64,000 bases of DNA from Adiantum capillus-veneris. Lineage: Eukaryota > Streptophyta > Polypodiopsida > Polypodiales > Pteridaceae. Where the stretch lies: contig CM043968.1 of NCBI GenBank assembly GCA_014529385.2, forward strand, positions 131,496,018-131,560,017. The letters are read 5' to 3'. A program made the translations under genes and the position numbers. Below the pieces are notes generated by a model that was not told the origin of the DNA, searched no databases, and saw only the letters and a program-made list of their open reading frames with translations. Shown here piece after piece: positions 33,704 through 44,989 of this stretch (position 1 is its first letter; the number at the start of each line of letters is the position of its first letter).

Positions 33704-36700
33704 TTAAGAGATCTCTCTCTCATCCTCGCATAACTCAGCATAACTTCCTATATCTATATAGAGCTCTCCGTTTAAAAACATATCCTCTGTTTCATTTTGT
33801 AGCTCCTCTGCATGCACCCCATATAGAGCAGTAGCATCTTGATGCTCGTCTGGCACCACCGCAGCGGCTTCTGATTGAGCATCTTCTCTGATCTCCTCCA
33901 TTGATGTCGTTGTGATTGGCACATGGTAGCCTTCATACGTCCTTGCACTACGAGGGCTAACTCTATGACGTACCACCAGTTTGATGTAGACTTTGTAGGA
34001 TGAAAATACTACCTGCCAAAGCCACATAACTTACATGAGAGCTTTCAAGCACATAACTTGTAAAAGGGGGATGTTAACTATTTATATACTTACTTGTTCA
34101 CAATGCTCGGGTAGTACGAAAGTGTCTCTTAGGTCAGTCCATTTCTTAGTAGAATCCACCTCAAGAAACCAGACTCTCCTCTACGCACAGTAGCGTTTCG
34201 ACCCTCCATGATTATCTTGAACCATTTGCACGTCGAACAAGTCGACAAAAAATCCTCTGTAATCGATCCTCAAAATCTCTTGCAGCGTGCCGAAGTAAGT
34301 GAGTTCCGCCACCACGGGATCTGCATCAGAGGAACGTCGTCGACTAGACTGTTCAAATTTTGCCATGATTCCACAATCTTGAGTAAAACGCTTTTTGTCG
34401 ATTCGTTCCACCCTAAAATGTCGACCTTTACACCATGCTGCTGTGTATGACTTATACTACAACGAACAAAGATTATGAGTGGCCGTTCAAACGTTTATAA
34501 TAAAGTCACTTGCTAGTCGTACATTGCAAACTTACCTTGGTCGCGCAACCCCGAGAGTACTCCCACTCTTCTTCAGTCACTTCGTCACCGCATTGTTGTG
34601 CGCTTTTCAATTTGGTTGTGCAACCATCTTAAGCTCATGAAGGTTGGTAGGCTCTCCAGAACCGCTGGATAGTGCATCGGTGGTCGTCTTCCCCGTCTCC
34701 ACTCGATTCGTGCCCTTTGTCGCTCTTGCTTTGCATCCTATATTGTGAAATCCACTTTTGCATCACATGGATTGTGAAGCATGCAAAATCGGTTGATTTT
34801 AGCCTCTAGATCTTCCGTCATCTTCTTCTCAACACCGAGATTGCACATGACAATCCCAGATATGCGCTCATCATCTATGGTTCGCCATAGCGTGTCCCGG
34901 GATTTATCAAATCCGTCTAGCCACTCTCCAATGTACACTAGGGACTCTGATACCAACCAACCTTCTGCCATGCTACCCTCCGGACGTGCCTTTTGACGCA
35001 CATATCCCTTAAGCGTTTTCATGAAACGCTCTAAGAAGAACATCCATCTGGAATGAACTGTGCCAGCTATTTCCACCTCATCAACTATGTGAATAAGAAG
35101 ATGCACCTGAATGGTTAGCATTGTAGTAGGAAAATGTTTCTCAAACATGCACACAAGCTCCGCAGCATTTAGTTTGGCGAATGGTATGGAGTCTACGTCG
35201 ATCTCCTTTTGTGAGATCCATTGCACCAGCTTTGCAAGTTTGTAGATTGTGTTACGGATGTCGAGAGACAAACATCCCTCAATGGCAACCGGTAAAATAA
35301 ACTGTAAAGTATGTGCAGCAATGATATTAAAGTCCACATTTTATGCAATGATATTAAAGTCCACTATGAACGTACCTGACACATTTTATGCCAATCGTGT
35401 GACTTCAAACCGGTAAGCTTTCCTTCTTTAGTAAAACACGTTCGGAGCGAGTGCATTACGCCAGTGGGGGTCCGCAAAGATCGAATGGCCTCTTTTACTT
35501 TGCGTTCTTGGGCTCCTGTGAAAATCCATGGTGCTTTAGGAAGTTTTATCGATCCATCAGACGCTGTTTGCGGCCAATATTGCTCCATACGATCCACATT
35601 TCTAAGGTCAACTCTGGCTCCCAAAGTATCTTTCTTGCCGGTCAAATGGTCCCATAGTAGATTACCCACATTCTTGAATATGTGCATTGGATCGAGCAAG
35701 TGATTGATCACGAGTCGAGGCCAGTATGGTAACTCGTACCATAGAGATAGTCTCTTCATCCCTGGAGGCAATCCGTCATCGCACATCTCCTTCTGCTCTA
35801 ACCATGCTTGTGCAGACATCCTTGGTGGCTCTCTTCCCAAAAAGCCGTCGCGTAACACATGATTCTCCGGAAGATACGCTTGATGACCTTCGTAGATTTG
35901 CTTCTTCAGTGAGGGTGCCCTACGTGCATTCAGTCTAGGTCCACATGTGACACATGCTCTGTATCCGCTTGTTTGAAGCCCTGCATGTATACACATGATA
36001 ATAGATCAACTATGGGGAAAAACCAGATTTACAGTGTCTGAGAGAGGAGTGTCAATAGATCACCTGAGCATTCTGTTAGCCCGGGATAGTCATGCATGGT
36101 CCACATTAGAATACCTCTGATCAAAGCATTCCGTCGTCCTGTGTGTCGGCTCATATCCACCACCTCTATGCCAATCCACAATTGTTGTAGCTCTTCCAAT
36201 AGTGGACGAAGATACACATCCATATTCCCCACTTTATATCGCCCTGGCACAATCAAGCTTAGCCATAGGTGCCCCTTCTTCGTAGTCAACCACGGGGGAA
36301 TGTTGTAGTTGACGATGACAACGGGCCATACACTGTAAGATGTTGATCTTTGACCAAATGGATTTACGCCATCCATAGCCAGGCCTAAGCGCAAATTTCG
36401 AGCTTCCCTGGCAAAATCCGACCATGTTCCATCTATATGTTTCCAGGCTGCGCAATCTGCAGGAATTCGTAGCACACCATCCGAAGATTTATTCTCCTCA
36501 TGCCATGATGCTAGGGCGGCCATGGACTTACATTCGAAGAAATGCTTGATGCGAGGAAGCAAAGGAAAATGTCGCAAAACCTTTTGTGGAATTTTTGTCC
36601 CGTGGAGATCTACTCGATATCTTTCGGAATCACATTTCGGACACTTCTCCATGTCTGTGTATTCCCCTCTGAAAAGAATGCAGTCATTAGGACAAGCGTG

Positions 36701-37432
36701 GATAGAATTGTAATCCATCCCCAAGTTTCGCAAAATCTTTCTTGCTTCATCTCGGGAATCTGGCATCACATTGTCAGCTGGTAGAATGTGCTCTTTCAGC
36801 AATCTACACAACATAAAAATATGATACAGTCGTGTAAAAATCTATCAGATCATTATACACCATGAGTTCTATTAAAGTAAACTAATTGTAATAGATCACC
36901 TGAAAAGCGCTGTGACGCTAGTGTCACTCCATCCAAACTTTGCCTGCATGTTGAGAAGAACCAGGAGTGCTTTCAATCTAGACATACGTGCTCCATTATA
37001 CAATGATGTATCGGCTTCACTTTTCATATCATCATAGATAAGCCTTTCTGAATCCATGATCGTCTCGATCATTTCATCAATCTCGGGCTCAAACATTGCC
37101 TCGTTGGGAATGTGCTCTGCATGATCATCCCCCGAGCTGTCAGAGGCTACATCTTGTGGCCTCACATATGCTGCTTGACCAAAGCGCCTGCGAATACGTC
37201 TATTGGGTTGCAAGATTGCTGCTTGTTGGCCAGCGTCAGAGTCCGACGAGTTATAATTGGCAACAACTTGATCTATAATAGATGGATCGAACTCGCCAAA
37301 TTCACGAACGTGCTGCAAAGAAACACGTCTTGTCCGTCGCACATCATGCTTGCATTGATTACAAGGACATAAGACCCTCGTTGAGAGATAGGTGTTTCGG
37401 TTGGACGGTCCCACATCCTCGTCGCTACTCAT
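33704..37432 (-). pseudogene. Tnp2-type CACTA transposase (tnpD-like), six exons, nonsense-damaged
   Basis: Minus strand with consistent GT-AG junctions and frame. Exon 1 is 37432-36900 (CPCNQCKHD and LYNGARMSRLKALLVLL, Transpos_assoc). Exon 2 is 36803-36064 (ACPNDCILFRGEY, CPKC, LRLGLAMDGVNPFG, YSVWPVVIVNYNIPPW, Transposase_21). Exon 3 is 35980-35376 (VTCG, GFLGREPP, LLDPMHIFKNV, GLKSHDWHKMC). Exon 4 is 35301-34536 (DUF4218: HLLIHIVDEVEIAG, SRWMFFLERFMKTLKGYVRQ, RPEGSMAEGW). Exon 5 is 34456-34094 (DUF4216). Exon 6 is 34012-33704 (C-terminus). An in-frame TAG at 34740-34738, a +1 shift before KEWEY-like EEWEYSRGC, and a TAG at 34183-34181 damage the part after the Tnp2 core; exons 1-3 are intact. 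The enzyme would cut and rejoin the element ends. Confidence 0.85.
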
Positions 37433-37494
37433 AATGAGGATAAAAAACTTATAACCTAGACAACAAATTTAATATTCTATTGGCATTCTTCGTC

Positions 37495-37538
<44 letters not shown>

Positions 37539-37810
37539 ACCTCACATTCTCTAGTCATGTCCAATCCCCGCACACCTCGGTCTAGAGGTGCACGGAGATC
37601 AGAACCACCGGGTTATAATCTCGTCTTTATTGGTCAATACCTATATTTGTGGGTACAAGAAATCTAGACACCCACGTCTACATGATACTGCATGTAGTGG
37701 ACAAAATCCCTTTGCCTCTTCTCTAGCTGTAGCACTTCACTTCATCTTAACATCTTTTCACAGTAGATCTTTTCACTGTTCGTCTAACTCTAAACCCTAA
37801 ACCGTAAGTA
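37433..37810 (-). promoter_or_regulatory. CACTA transposase 5' leader with telo-box
   Basis: Between the transposase ATG and 37810 lie (TC)19 at 37499-37536, a block (37545-37660) shared with the 0.4-kb tandem repeats of the array, and TAAACCCTAAACC at 37791-37803. AAACCCTAA is the plant telo-box, common near plant promoters and 5' leaders. The transcription start is not identifiable. Confidence 0.45.
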
Positions 37811-37924
37811 ATTCTTGCGTGGACTCGATCTAACGTAAATAAGCGTAAATCTAAATAAACGTAAATCTAACTAAAAATAAAGCTAAATCTAATTTAACGT
37901 AAGTCTAATGACTAGAGGTTGTCT

Positions 37925-38121
37925 AGATGGTCATTGTGTCGGGGATGTAGTGACTCTTGCCGCCCTGAAGATCCACCTTCTTCCCTATCTTCTGAAGACA
38001 TTTCACCAGTACTTTTGGATCGACGGAGCCCACTATGAGAGAAGGCAGCAATACCCTATATTCCATTGAGGGCTTTCTTCACCCGCTTCATGCAGGCATC
38101 GCAGTCTATGGAGACCCGCAT
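37925..38121 (-). pseudogene. Captured HMA-domain (HIPP-type) host gene fragment inside the CACTA
   Basis: The minus strand from 38121 reads MRVSIDCDACMKRVKKALNG, the start of a heavy-metal-associated domain with its CxxC metal site (CDAC), as in plant isoprenylated metallochaperones (HIPPs). After a one-base frame change near 38060 it reads GSVDPKVLVKCLQKIGKK, the second HMA helix, then VDLQGGKSHYIPDT and a stop. The middle beta strands (about 15 residues) are missing. It is not part of any transposase family. It lies on the transposase strand, upstream of exon 1, flanked by (TAAATCTAA)-rich repeats at about 37838-37910 and 38130-38215. Interpreted as transduplication of a host gene piece; non-functional as a protein. 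Confidence 0.75.
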
Positions 38122-38215
38122 CTAATCTAATATAACATAAATCTAAATCTAGCTTAAATAAATGTAAATCTAGTTAAAAATAAACCTAAATCTAATTTAA
38201 TGTAAGTCTACATAT

Positions 38216-38689
38216 AACCTAATCTTTAACGTTTTTTAAAATAGTTTCCTACGACGTTATAACTCTCTTCTTCCTCTGTGTGTGCGCGTGTGTGGATGTG
38301 TGTGCCAATAAAAAGAGATAAATGGTATAACCTTTCTATCACCCATGCCAAGTATGATAGATTGATTATGCCATTTCTCTCTTGAATAATAGGTCTTCAG
38401 TTCAACTCCTTGTCGGTTAGATCTTTAGGTCTTTTAATTTTAATTAGTTTCCTACGACGCTCCCTTAGTTTCTCTTTCTTTCTCTTTCAATGTGTGTGCG
38501 TTTTTTTGGATCGTATGCATGTTTTCTTTCTCTTTTCCTCTCTCAATGTGTGCGTTTTTTGTTTATGCATGTTCTCTCTCTCTTTTCCTCTCTCAATGCG
38601 TGCGTTTTTTGTTTATGCATGCTCTCTCTCTCTTTTTCTCTCTCAATGTGTGTGTGCATTCTTTGTTTATGTATGTGTGTGCGTTTTTG

Positions 38690-38741
<52 letters not shown>

Positions 38742-38865
38742 AACACTATATGTGTGTGTGTATGTGTGTGTGTGTGAGAGAGAGAGCGAGGGAGAGAGAA
38801 AGAAAGGAAGGGAACATGAGAATGAGGAGAGGGAAGGAGCATACCTGTCTCTCCTTCTTCTCCTC

Positions 38866-38909
<44 letters not shown>

Positions 38910-38950
38910 GAAAAAGAGAGAGAGAGAGAGAGAAAGAGAGTGAGGGAGAG
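38216..38950. repeat. Microsatellite-rich CACTA right arm
   Basis: Contains four near-repeats of TCTCTTTTCCTCTCTCAATG with TTTTTTGTTTATGCATG (38520-38660), (TC)21 at 38695-38737, GT tracts near 38753 and 38870-38904, and GA tracts. Long plus-strand frames here (up to 165 codons) are low-complexity artefacts. Confidence 0.85.
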
Positions 38951-38973
38951 CGTTACCTGCTCTTTGCTTGAGG

Positions 38974-39014
38974 GCGCCGAAAAACTCAGATCTGAGATCT
39001 GAGTTTTTGGGCGC
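38974..39014. repeat. 20-bp-arm palindrome near the CACTA right end
   Basis: Arms 38974-38993 and 38995-39014 are complementary at 19 of 20 positions around a single central G. The core is AAAAACTCAGATCT and its complement. It lies just inside the right subterminal motifs. Confidence 0.9.
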
Positions 39015-39040
39015 GCTCGGTTATTTTTTTTACCCCAGCT

Positions 39041-39150
39041 GGCGTCGCTATGAGCGTCGCTATGAGCGTCGCAAATTTACAAAGAAATTTGCGACGCTCA
39101 TAGCGACGCCGGGAATTTTTTTTTTGAGCGTCGCTGTGTGAGCGTCGCTA
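39041..39150. repeat. Right subterminal motifs with a perfect 25-bp hairpin
   Basis: Three right-pointing and two left-pointing GCGTCGCTA-type motifs, plus two more close to the end at about 39127 and 39141. Arms 39054-39078 and 39085-39109 pair perfectly over 25 bp with a 6-base loop (ACAAAG). The motif is the one used in the left array, as expected for binding by one protein. Confidence 0.93.
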
Positions 39151-39160
39151 ATGTGAAGAG

Positions 39161-39172
39161 CCTCTTGTAGTG
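39161..39172 (-). repeat. CACTA right terminal inverted repeat
   Basis: CCTCTTGTAGTG, the exact complement of the left terminus, directly followed by the second TGC of the target duplication. Confidence 0.96.
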
Positions 39173-39175
39173 TGC

Positions 39176-40607
39176 GCTCTTTGACTATTGTGTGATGCAA
39201 ACAAGTCATATCTTAATTGGTTTCTCCAAAAATCAACGTGCAAGTTTGCAAATTCTTAAAAAATGATGTAAAATATATTTATTATTTTTTCCTTACTCTA
39301 CAGGCTCCAACGAGCATCAAAACCAAGGAATCTAGAAATACTCAAACAACCAATGTTTTTCCTTGTGTTAAGGGTTGTATTTCCTATATACAAAACTTTT
39401 CCAAAATCTCACCTTTAAAAGTGGCTTCCAAGGAGTGTCCTAGGTAAAAATTTGAAACTAAAGGAAAATAATCAAAATGAGTGTACAAACTTGAAAACAA
39501 CCAAAATTTCATTCGAAAAAAATTTATTGCTAAAAATTCAAAAATAGGTCCCCCCTTGGACTCCCCACAACCATAGAAATTAAAGGGTTCAAGGAAAGAT
39601 GTGATGTCATAAGTGCATAGTAGGAATCTCATTGAGGATTATTCCTGAAAGATCTAGTCTTTTACTTTATCATGTCTTCTCATGTACAATCTTACCAAAC
39701 CAAAAAATAAATTACATTTTAAATGCCTACAAATCTTATTTAACTTATTAAACAATCTTAGAATATGGTAGACGTAGAGTGCTCTTACACATCAACAAAT
39801 AAAAAAGTCCAAATTTCTTTTCATTGACTTTGATAAACATACATTCATGAATAGCTTGCAAGGGGTAGTGTGGTCATATTTCTTGCATCCATTCCATGAC
39901 ATGGTATGCTCATGGGGTGACCTATCACATAAAAATATCTCTGGTGGGTGTGCCCTCCTGTTAGGAAAGGGTGTGTTGTTGATGGAAAGCTGTTGTATTG
40001 TCCTACTAGAGATCTCTCCATGTTAGCATAATGGTTCTTGGTGTAGTGGGAGCCACATTTCTTGAGGAGAGCTTTGCGTCACCGTAAAAGATTCATGTTA
40101 TGCCAATTCCTTGAGCCATTGTTGCAAACACCACCACTCAACTAGCATAGCAAGAGGTCACATTGTACCATGACGTGTTAGAGACATGCTTCGCAAATAG
40201 AAACATGTATGAATTCAACATTTGCAATCTATATAATAAAGACACTTGTTAAGTATATGTTGTACAAATTTGCAAGTATTTCCATCCAATTGGTAATAAA
40301 TAATCCTAAAGTATACATTACAATGAGATTACCTACATCCAATAAGTTGTTTTAGAGAAAAGAGGTGATACATAACCTCTCTAACCTTTGACCTTTCACT
40401 ATTTGACACTCATCAATTTCAACACTAAAGCAACCTTTGTGCCAAGCACTGCAAAACAAGGAGAGGCAAGACCTTAGACTTCAAAGTCTATGATAAAAAA
40501 AACACAACCAAAAGTAAGAAGTATATTGTTCCCTTGCACCAAGGGGTGTTTCTTTCAAATATGAGATCGTCTTGGCAAGCGTCATAATGTGGGCATCCTT
40601 TTCCTCC

Positions 40608-40611
<4 letters not shown>
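39176..40611. other. Unassigned AT-rich sequence (copy 2)
   Basis: Right flank of the CACTA, counterpart of 8758-10200; no gene recognised. Agrees with copy 3 rather than copy 1 in the variable stretch at 39285-39360. Confidence 0.4.
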
Positions 40612-40671
<60 letters not shown>

Positions 40672-41663
40672 ATATTATATTGTTGTGCATAATCACAAAA
40701 GGTTGATAGATGGCAAAAATACTTGTTATCCAAGCCTTCACATGGACCATCGTGGTCTCTTTCTACCATGACAAAATCCATGTCGTCCCTATCACAGTGA
40801 CTCAATGTGCATCTATCAATCTGAGAGGATGGTCATCCATCATGCTTATTCGCTTCGAGGAAGATCCCTCTTGGCTTGTCAAAGGTGGATGAATGTGTAA
40901 AGCTTCTCTTTCTAAATGATGCGCTTGGAACATGTTCAAATGTCATAAGTCCCTCAAGGCTTTCTCTACAAACTCTTGCAACAGCAAGCATGCACGTATA
41001 GGTCCACTGCAGTTAGGGGGACTCTCTTGAGGATCCTTTACGGCCTAGTGCTGCAAAATCACAGAACACTATTGGCGCTCGGATCAAAGCACGAACCTAA
41101 AATTTTTACTTATTGCAAGTAGGGTACGATTTAATCGAGCTTTGATCTATAGAGTCCGACACAGGAAAAGGAGAAGCGTGAATTTTGAATCCCAAGAAGC
41201 AGGATTGCATACCTGAGCAAACAAGGATGGTAAGGATTAGTAGGTAGAGTAAATAAAAGATGCACGTGTCTGCGCTGAGGCTGAGCGACGACCGAGTCGA
41301 GAATGCGTGAGGACTCGGAGAGGATGGCTCAGCAATCAGCATGCTTGAGAGAGAGGAGTCACTAGTGCCTGGGCCTTGTGCTATGCGCATGAGATAATCA
41401 CCAGCAAGTCTGAGGCATCCTCAAAGAAGACGACTCAAGGAGTCAAAAATCAGGAGCGAGTCGCGAGTGCACTGCAAGCCTGCGAGTCACGACTCACCAC
41501 TCACGAACCTCAATTGTTGGCCGCCGATAAATTGAAATGCAAAATCATGAGATGCAGTATTGATTAATGCTCCAGCCTCCAGCGACCTGTAATCAGTGAT
41601 AAGTGAGAATACCTATACACATACTACTAAATAGACTATACTACAAGTTCACACTATGCATGC

Positions 41664-41711
<48 letters not shown>

Positions 41712-41737
41712 ACGCGTGCATGTGTGTATGTGTGTGT

Positions 41738-41779
<42 letters not shown>

Positions 41780-41985
41780 CACCTTACTCCTTATACTTGG
41801 GCTTAGCCCAATACAAAAGATTCATGGTGAAGCCTTTATGGACCATCCTAAGCTTCATTTGATGCCTAAGATGCCAATGACGCCCAAAATGACCTCCAAT
41901 TTAAGGCTGGGGCTGGGGCCGGAGGTCGGGGCCGGGGGGCTGAGTGGCAGTGATGTGGGTCCTTGAGGGACCATCTCTCTTCTTG
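40612..41985 (+). repeat. Internal repeat segment A (copy 2)
   Basis: Counterpart of 10201-11580 with slightly different (TC)n and (GT)n lengths; the GT tract (41669-41778) is interrupted by CACGCGTGCATG and a TATG step. Confidence 0.75.
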
Positions 41986-42350
41986 GTCCCTTGCTGAGGT
42001 ATATCTAGAAGCACTTTTTGCACATTGCTCTTTGATAGACCGTCTCCTTTTGGACCCCTATTGAGATGCAACCATTCCTCCTTTTGGTCCCCTATTGAGA
42101 TAGGTCTAGAAGCACTTACCTAGATCCTAACTCATGTTCCCCTTTTATCTTCCCATATCAAGTGATCAATTTAATATGAGAAAAACGTTTGGAAAAGTTA
42201 AATATTATATTATATGACAATGAGGGTGACATCCTCTATATATGTAATTTTTTGAGGTTGTGGTCATCTTGATACAGTTGTGCTCATTCATTGTATACAT
42301 GTACAGTTTGACGTTTATGTTTATGGTTTTTCATTTAGTTTACGATTATG

Positions 42351-43015
42351 ATTATGATATGGGAATTAGGTTATGGCTATAGTTTTGCAATTATGGTATG
42401 ACAATCAGGTTATGGTTATGGTTATGGTTTTGCAATTATGGTATGGCAATCATGTTATGGTTTTGGTATGGCAAGCAAGTTATGGTTATGGTTTTGCAGA
42501 TATGGTTTGGCAATTAGGTTATGGTTATGGTTATGCTTATGGTTATGGTTTTGCAACTATAGTACGGCAATCATGTTATATGGAAAACAAGTTATGGTTA
42601 TGGTTTTGCAAATATGGTTTGACAATCAGGTTATGGTTATAGTTATGGTTATGGTATGGCAAGCAGGTTATGGTTATGGTTTTGCAAATATGGTTTGGCA
42701 ATCACTTTACGGTTTTGCAAATATGGTTTGGCAATCACGTTATGGTTATGGTATAGCAATCAGGTTATGGTTATGGTTTTGCAATTATGTTGTGAATATC
42801 GTAACAGTTTTTGAATTATGGTACATTTATGGTTTAAGAATCTTCTTGTCATTATGGTTATGATTTTCAAATCATGGTACAGTTCCTACTTGAAAACGTT
42901 CATAATGTTATACTTGCGGTTTTCAAGTCATGTTTTAGTTATGGTTAGAAAATCTTCATGTCGATGTGCCTATGGTTTGGGAGTCGAGGTTATGGTTATA
43001 TTTTTGAAAACTTGT
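42351..43015 (+). repeat. TTATGG-rich minisatellite (copy 2)
   Basis: Counterpart of 11950-12620; the repeat interior shows no unit-number change relative to copy 1, unlike the microsatellites. The 141-codon open frame is again present (42438-42863). Confidence 0.85.
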
Positions 43016-43230
43016 CATGTTTAAGCTTTTGATTTTTGGTTTCGTTATACTTACAATTTTAATCATTTGTATTTGAATGTACCTCTCCCTCTTCAGCGTC
43101 AAACTTTAGGTGGAGTGCGGTTGCTTTTGCACTCTTCCTTTAGGACGAGAGGGTTGGTTCCTGGTGTTGCAGTACATGCAGCATCAGTTCCCAGCCCTCT
43201 CTGCCTAGAAAACATTTTGTAGGTTTTGGT

Positions 43231-43513
43231 GCCGATACAGGTGTCAGAATAGGCTAGATCTGGTATATCCCTTGCAATAGGCGTCGATATGCACACTGTT
43301 ATCAGCATTGGAATGATTAAAAGAAATTGGCGCTTATTTCAACGGGTATACCTACGCTCATTTCACCGTTTATTCGGATGATAAGTATACTAGCGTTCAT
43401 ACCAACAATACGATACCGACGTTGATATCGACGCTTATACAGGGCTTTTTATTCTTTAAAAAAACTTATTGTTGTCGATACACGTGTCGATATTCATGTG
43501 ACGTGTTGTAGTG
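43231..43513. mobile_element. Possible CACTA-type terminus (copy 2)
   Basis: Counterpart of 12830-13111, ending GTGTTGTAGTG at 43513 with a C-to-T change nearby (CATGTGACG for CATGCGACG). Confidence 0.4.
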
Positions 43514-43803
43514 CAACCAAAAAAGCCCTTGATGTTGTAGCCATTTTAAATGCCTCAGTAGTGTCCTTAGGGCTGCAAACTTCACCTTCATGTTACTCTA
43601 GTATGAAAACACGAGGAAACAAAGGTCCTTCATCCTCTACAACCCGAGTTGACTTGGTTCACGGATTAAGAGACCAGTAGCAAGTCCGCTAATGGTGGTT
43701 GTGGCCCTGCATTGTGGGACAGCAACATCATTAAGAGATTAGAGTCGATTGAGTAGCAAACATACAATCCAGAGTAAAACTTGCAGGCTGCAACGAGGCC
43801 TTT

Positions 43804-43807
<4 letters not shown>

Positions 43808-43876
<69 letters not shown>

Positions 43877-44553
43877 TGTGAAGATTATATTGTTGTGCAT
43901 AATCACAAAAGTTGATAGATGGCACAAATACCTATTATACAAGCCCTCATATGAACCATCGTGGTCTCTTTCTAGCATGACAAAATCCATGCAGTCCAGA
44001 ATGCATGAGGACTCAAGAGAGGATGGCTCATGAATCAGCATGCTTGAGAGAGAGGAGTCACTAGTGCCTGGGCCTTGCTCTATGCGCATGAGATAATCAC
44101 CAGCATGTCTAAGCAAGGAGCTCGAGCATCCTCGAAGAAGACGACTCAAGGAGTCAAAAAATCAGGAGAGAGTGGCAAGTGCACTGCGAGCCTGCGAGTC
44201 ACGACTCACCACTCACGAACCTCAATGGTTGGCCGAAAAATTAAAATGCAAAAACATGAGACGCATTATTGATTAATGCTCCAGTCTCCAGGGACCTGTA
44301 ATCAGTAATAAGTGAGAACACCTATACGCATACTACTAAATAGACTATACCACAAGTTCACATTATGCATGCATGTGTGTGTGTGTGTGCGTGCGCGCGT
44401 GCGCATGTGTGTGTGTGTCACCTTACTCCTTATACTTGCGCTTATCCCAATACAAAAGCTTCATGGTGAAGCCTTTATGGACCATCCTAAGCTTCATTTG
44501 ATGCCTAAGATGCCAATGATGCCCAAAATGGCCTCCAAATTAAGGCCGGGGCC
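43808..44553 (+). repeat. Internal repeat segment B (copy 2)
   Basis: Counterpart of 13407-14165 with a purer (TC)n and a shorter (GT)n. Confidence 0.75.
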
Positions 44554-44918
44554 GGGCTGAATGGCAGTGATGTGGGTCCTTGAGGGACGTGATTTGGAAT
44601 GGGGCAACAAGGTGATATGAGATATCTTTGTGGGCTATATTGTACTTGCAAAATTCAAAGGTGCAGCCTGTAATAGGGAGTAAGCAATGACGTGAGGCCT
44701 CGCCTCAAAGGTTAAAGGGTACTGTTGGATGCACACACTGAAATGATGTGGGTTTGCTTTTGAGCTTGCGATGAAAGAGGGATGGTGGAGCTCTGAATCC
44801 TGATGCGGCTGCGACCACTAAAAAAAGAGAATTGCCTCGTGGAAAAAATTGGATAGTCGATTGCCTAGGCTAGACTCTCAATTTCCAAATCATGTAGAGT
44901 CTCAGCTGCTGCGATGCA

Positions 44919-44986
44919 TGGTACGTACGACGTGGAGCCCACAGGCTCCTTTAGCTTCATCCAATGAAGCTGCGCACATTTAAAAG
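44919..44986 (+). promoter_or_regulatory. Putative promoter of the BPS1-like gene (copy 2)
   Basis: Same ACGT, CCAAT and TTTAAAAG elements as in copy 1 at the same distances. Two extra T residues occur upstream (near 44832 and 44849), so the proximal 68 bp is conserved between copies but the distal promoter is not quite identical. Confidence 0.35.
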
Positions 44987-44989
44987 CAG

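Larger units (their letters stand above)
31469..39172 (-). mobile_element. CACTA (En/Spm-type) transposon, 7704 bp
   Basis: Termini are CACTACAAGAGG (31469-31480) and its reverse complement (39161-39172). The target duplication is TGC at 31466-31468 and 39173-39175. Copies 1 and 3 carry the uninterrupted site with a single TGC. A 3-bp duplication, CACTA ends and dense subterminal motifs are diagnostic of the superfamily. It holds a Tnp2-like gene, an En/Spm-like second gene, both on the minus strand, an HMA gene fragment and microsatellites. Both genes are damaged, so it is probably non-autonomous today. Present in copy 2 only, so it arrived after the segment was amplified. Confidence 0.97.

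Noticed and set aside
37791-37803. TAAACCCTAAACC as interstitial telomere sequence
   Set aside because: Less than two full repeats; better read as a telo-box promoter element.
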